The position numbers and the translations under genes were made by a program. A DNA stretch of 14,992 nucleotides from an uncultured Lentisphaeria bacterium (lineage in GTDB: Bacteria; Verrucomicrobiota; Lentisphaeria; Victivallales; Victivallaceae): contig CALABZ010000245.1 in NCBI GenBank assembly GCA_937888615.1, positions 1 to 14,992 of the forward strand, given 5' to 3'. The notes beneath the pieces were generated by a model that worked only from the letters and a program-made list of their open reading frames with translations, ran no database searches and had not been told where the DNA came from. Positions 13,381 through 14,992 of this stretch are shown here, piece by piece. Numbering within the stretch: the first letter of the stretch is position 1; each line of letters opens with the position of its first letter.

Positions 13381-14156
13381 TGAGCACGATACTTGATACC
13401 ATCATCGACAAGAACCGCGAAGCGTTCGACCGTTCGCCGGACCGCAGACGCGAACTCGAAAGCAGGATTGCGGAACGCGCCCGCCGCCATTCGTTCGCCG
13501 AAGCGCTGAGCGCCCCCCGCATCAATGTCATCGCCGAACTGAAAAAAGCCTCGCCCTCCAAGGGCGTCATCCGCGCCGATTTTCCGGTGGCGACACTGGC
13601 ACGGGAACTGGAACAGGGCGGCGCGGCGGCGCTGTCGGTCCTCACCGAACCCTATTATTTCCTCGGTTCGCTGGCGTATCTGCAAACCGCCGCGGCCACC
13701 GTTCAAATCCCGCTTCTGCGCAAGGATTTCATCTTTGACGAACTCCAGATATTGGAGGCCGCCGCTTACGGGGCCGACGCGGTGCTGTTGATCGCGGCGG
13801 CTCTGGACCTGCCGCAGATGAAGGATTTCTACCAGTGCGCCAGGGCCCTGAACCTCGACGCTTTATGCGAAATTCACGACGAACGCGAACTCGACATGGT
13901 CATGGATTTCGACGCCGACATCGTCGGCATCAACTGCCGCGACCTGAAAACATTCAAAATCGACCACGCGCTGACCTGCCGGTTGCTCGGCAAAATCCCA
14001 TCCGGCAAAATCAAGGTCGCCGAGAGCGGCATCCACAACCATGCCGATATCGTCCGTCTCCGCGACGCCGGAGCCGGTGCGTTCCTGATCGGCGAGACCG
14101 TCATGCGCGGCGAGCATCCCGGCGAAGCGCTCAAGGAGTTGATCCATGAAGATTAA
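13380..14156 (+). CDS. trpC: Indole-3-glycerol-phosphate synthase
   Basis: TrpC closes the indole ring from carboxyphenylaminodeoxyribulose phosphate. The 258-residue TIM barrel is monofunctional, separate from TrpF. Catalytic residues are visible: Lys55 in AELKKASPSKG, Lys115 in LRKDF, Glu164 in CEIHDERE, Asn185 in GINCRDL, and Glu215/Ser216 in VAESGI. The start codon overlaps the trpD stop by one base, which argues for translational re-initiation; there is no strong Shine-Dalgarno sequence. Frames extending into trpD are arginine-rich shadows and are excluded. The C-terminus overlaps trpF by 11 nt. Confidence 0.97.
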   Translation: MSTILDTIIDKNREAFDRSPDRRRELESRIAERARRHSFAEALSAPRINVIAELKKASPSKGVIRADFPVATLARELEQGGAAALSVLTEPYYFLGSLAYLQTAAATVQIPLLRKDFIFDELQILEAAAYGADAVLLIAAALDLPQMKDFYQCARALNLDALCEIHDERELDMVMDFDADIVGINCRDLKTFKIDHALTCRLLGKIPSGKIKVAESGIHNHADIVRLRDAGAGAFLIGETVMRGEHPGEALKELIHED

Positions 14157-14736
14157 GATCTGCGGTCTGACGAATGCCGAAGACGTGCAAGCGGCCATTG
14201 AGGCCGGCGCGTCGTACCTCGGGTTTATTTTTCACCCGAAGTCGCCGCGTTATGTCACCCCGGAACAGGCCGAACGGCTGACGCGGGGAATCGACGTACC
14301 GAAGGTCGGTGTTTTCGTCGACCTGCCGCCGGAAAAGGTCATCGCCATCATGGAACAATGCAGACTGGACATCGCCCAGCTCCACGGTTCGGAAAGCGCG
14401 GCGGATATCGAAAAAATCGGCCCGCACCGCGTCTGGAAAACCGTTCAACTGCGTACTCAGGCGGACATCGACGCCGCCGCCCTGCTCCCTGCCGCCGCCA
14501 TACTGGCGGACGCCGTAACCGGCAACGGCGGGCTCGGCAAACGCTGTGACTGGGAGCTGGCCGCCGCCGCCGCATCAAGAATGAAACTGATCCTTGCCGG
14601 GGGATTGAATCCCGGAAACCTCCGCGAAGCCTTTGACAAGGTTCGTCCGTTTGCGCTGGACCTGTGCAGCGGCGTGGAGCTGGAACCCGGTAAAAAAGAT
14701 CATCAAAAGTTAAAGGAGATAAAGAATTATGCCTAG
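14146..14736 (+). CDS. trpF: Phosphoribosylanthranilate isomerase
   Basis: TrpF performs the Amadori rearrangement of phosphoribosylanthranilate. The 196-residue TIM barrel begins MKIKICGLT with catalytic Cys6. It continues with GASYLGFIFHPKSPRYV, VGVFVD and IAQLHGSE. The general acid is Asp122 in ILADAVTG, followed by GGLGKRCDW (usually GGTGKTFDW). The phosphate-binding segments LAGGLNPGN and LDLCSGVE follow. The GGAG site lies in the end of trpC, and the ATG overlaps trpC by 11 nt. Its last residues overlap the trpB start by 8 nt. The trpF name is used rather than a trpCF fusion. Confidence 0.96.
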   Translation: MKIKICGLTNAEDVQAAIEAGASYLGFIFHPKSPRYVTPEQAERLTRGIDVPKVGVFVDLPPEKVIAIMEQCRLDIAQLHGSESAADIEKIGPHRVWKTVQLRTQADIDAAALLPAAAILADAVTGNGGLGKRCDWELAAAAASRMKLILAGGLNPGNLREAFDKVRPFALDLCSGVELEPGKKDHQKLKEIKNYA

Positions 14737-14992
14737 ACATTACGGAATCTACGGCGGACAGTACGTGGCGGAAACGCTGATGCCCGCCCTGAATGAACTC
14801 GACCGGACTTACCAGGCGTTGAAAAACGATCCCGGTTTCCGCAACGAACTGAACGGTTATCTGCGCGACTACATCGGGCGCGAATCGCCGCTGTTCCTGG
14901 CCGAACGCCTCAGCGAATACGCGGGCGGGGCCCGGATTTACCTGAAGCGCGAAGACCTGAACCACACCGGCGCGCACAAAGTAAACAACACC
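14729..14992 (+). CDS. trpB: Tryptophan synthase beta chain, 5' part
   Basis: The gene runs off the right edge after 88 codons. The N-terminus HYGIYGGQYVAETLMPAL is diagnostic for TrpB, and LKREDLNHTGAHK (72-84) includes Lys84, the residue that binds pyridoxal phosphate. TrpB condenses indole with serine to give tryptophan, normally with TrpA. AAGGAG (14713-14718) lies 10 nt before the ATG, inside the trpF coding region. trpA would be expected just beyond the window, but is not visible. Confidence 0.96.
   Translation, partial: MPRHYGIYGGQYVAETLMPALNELDRTYQALKNDPGFRNELNGYLRDYIGRESPLFLAERLSEYAGGARIYLKREDLNHTGAHKVNNT

Noticed and set aside
1..14992. CRISPR arrays, tRNA or rRNA genes, insertion sequences.
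   Set aside because: I found no regularly spaced repeats, no tRNA or rRNA-like sequence and no transposase in any frame examined by eye.

Overview
The window is about 15 kb of moderately GC-rich bacterial chromosome with no phage, transposon or CRISPR signs. It combines a LacI-type regulator, two Gfo/Idh/MocA sugar dehydrogenases, a xylose-isomerase-like TIM barrel, an rpsO-pnp pair and a complete-looking trpEGDCFB order. This would suit a saccharolytic anaerobe of the Lentisphaerota/Victivallales (PVC group). That placement is a guess from gene content and style, not from a marker-gene comparison.

Layout. 1-716: 3' end of a Sel1-repeat protein. 877-3117: a LacI-family regulator followed 18 nt later by a Gfo/Idh/MocA oxidoreductase, with a sigma70-like promoter and a 26-bp dyad in front; tandem hairpins close the unit. 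3359-6001: rpsO and pnp, each with its own intrinsic terminator. The pnp reading frame is broken inside its KH domain. 6264-6792: a small Xre-type regulator and a convergent DUF1330 gene whose 3' ends overlap, next to AT-rich DNA. 7113-7709: a small SGNH hydrolase, separated by a bidirectional terminator from a minus-strand pair (9930 to 7787), a second Gfo/Idh/MocA dehydrogenase translationally coupled to a sugar isomerase/epimerase. 10064-14992: the trp operon, running off the right edge inside trpB.

The most striking element is the trp leader. A TTGACA promoter is followed by a 19-codon leader peptide with three consecutive Trp codons, a segment that can form an antiterminator, and a 12-bp hairpin followed by eight T. 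This is a textbook ribosome-mediated attenuator. The structural genes behind it are tightly packed (13-nt gap, 3-nt gap, then overlaps of 1, 11 and 8 nt), which indicates translational coupling. TrpE also keeps the LxES and GRYS residues expected for tryptophan feedback inhibition, so both synthesis and activity of the pathway appear to respond to Trp.

The dehydrogenase genes probably serve carbohydrate oxidation (for example 3-keto-sugar chemistry), with the first controlled by the adjacent LacI regulator. Their substrates cannot be read from the sequence.
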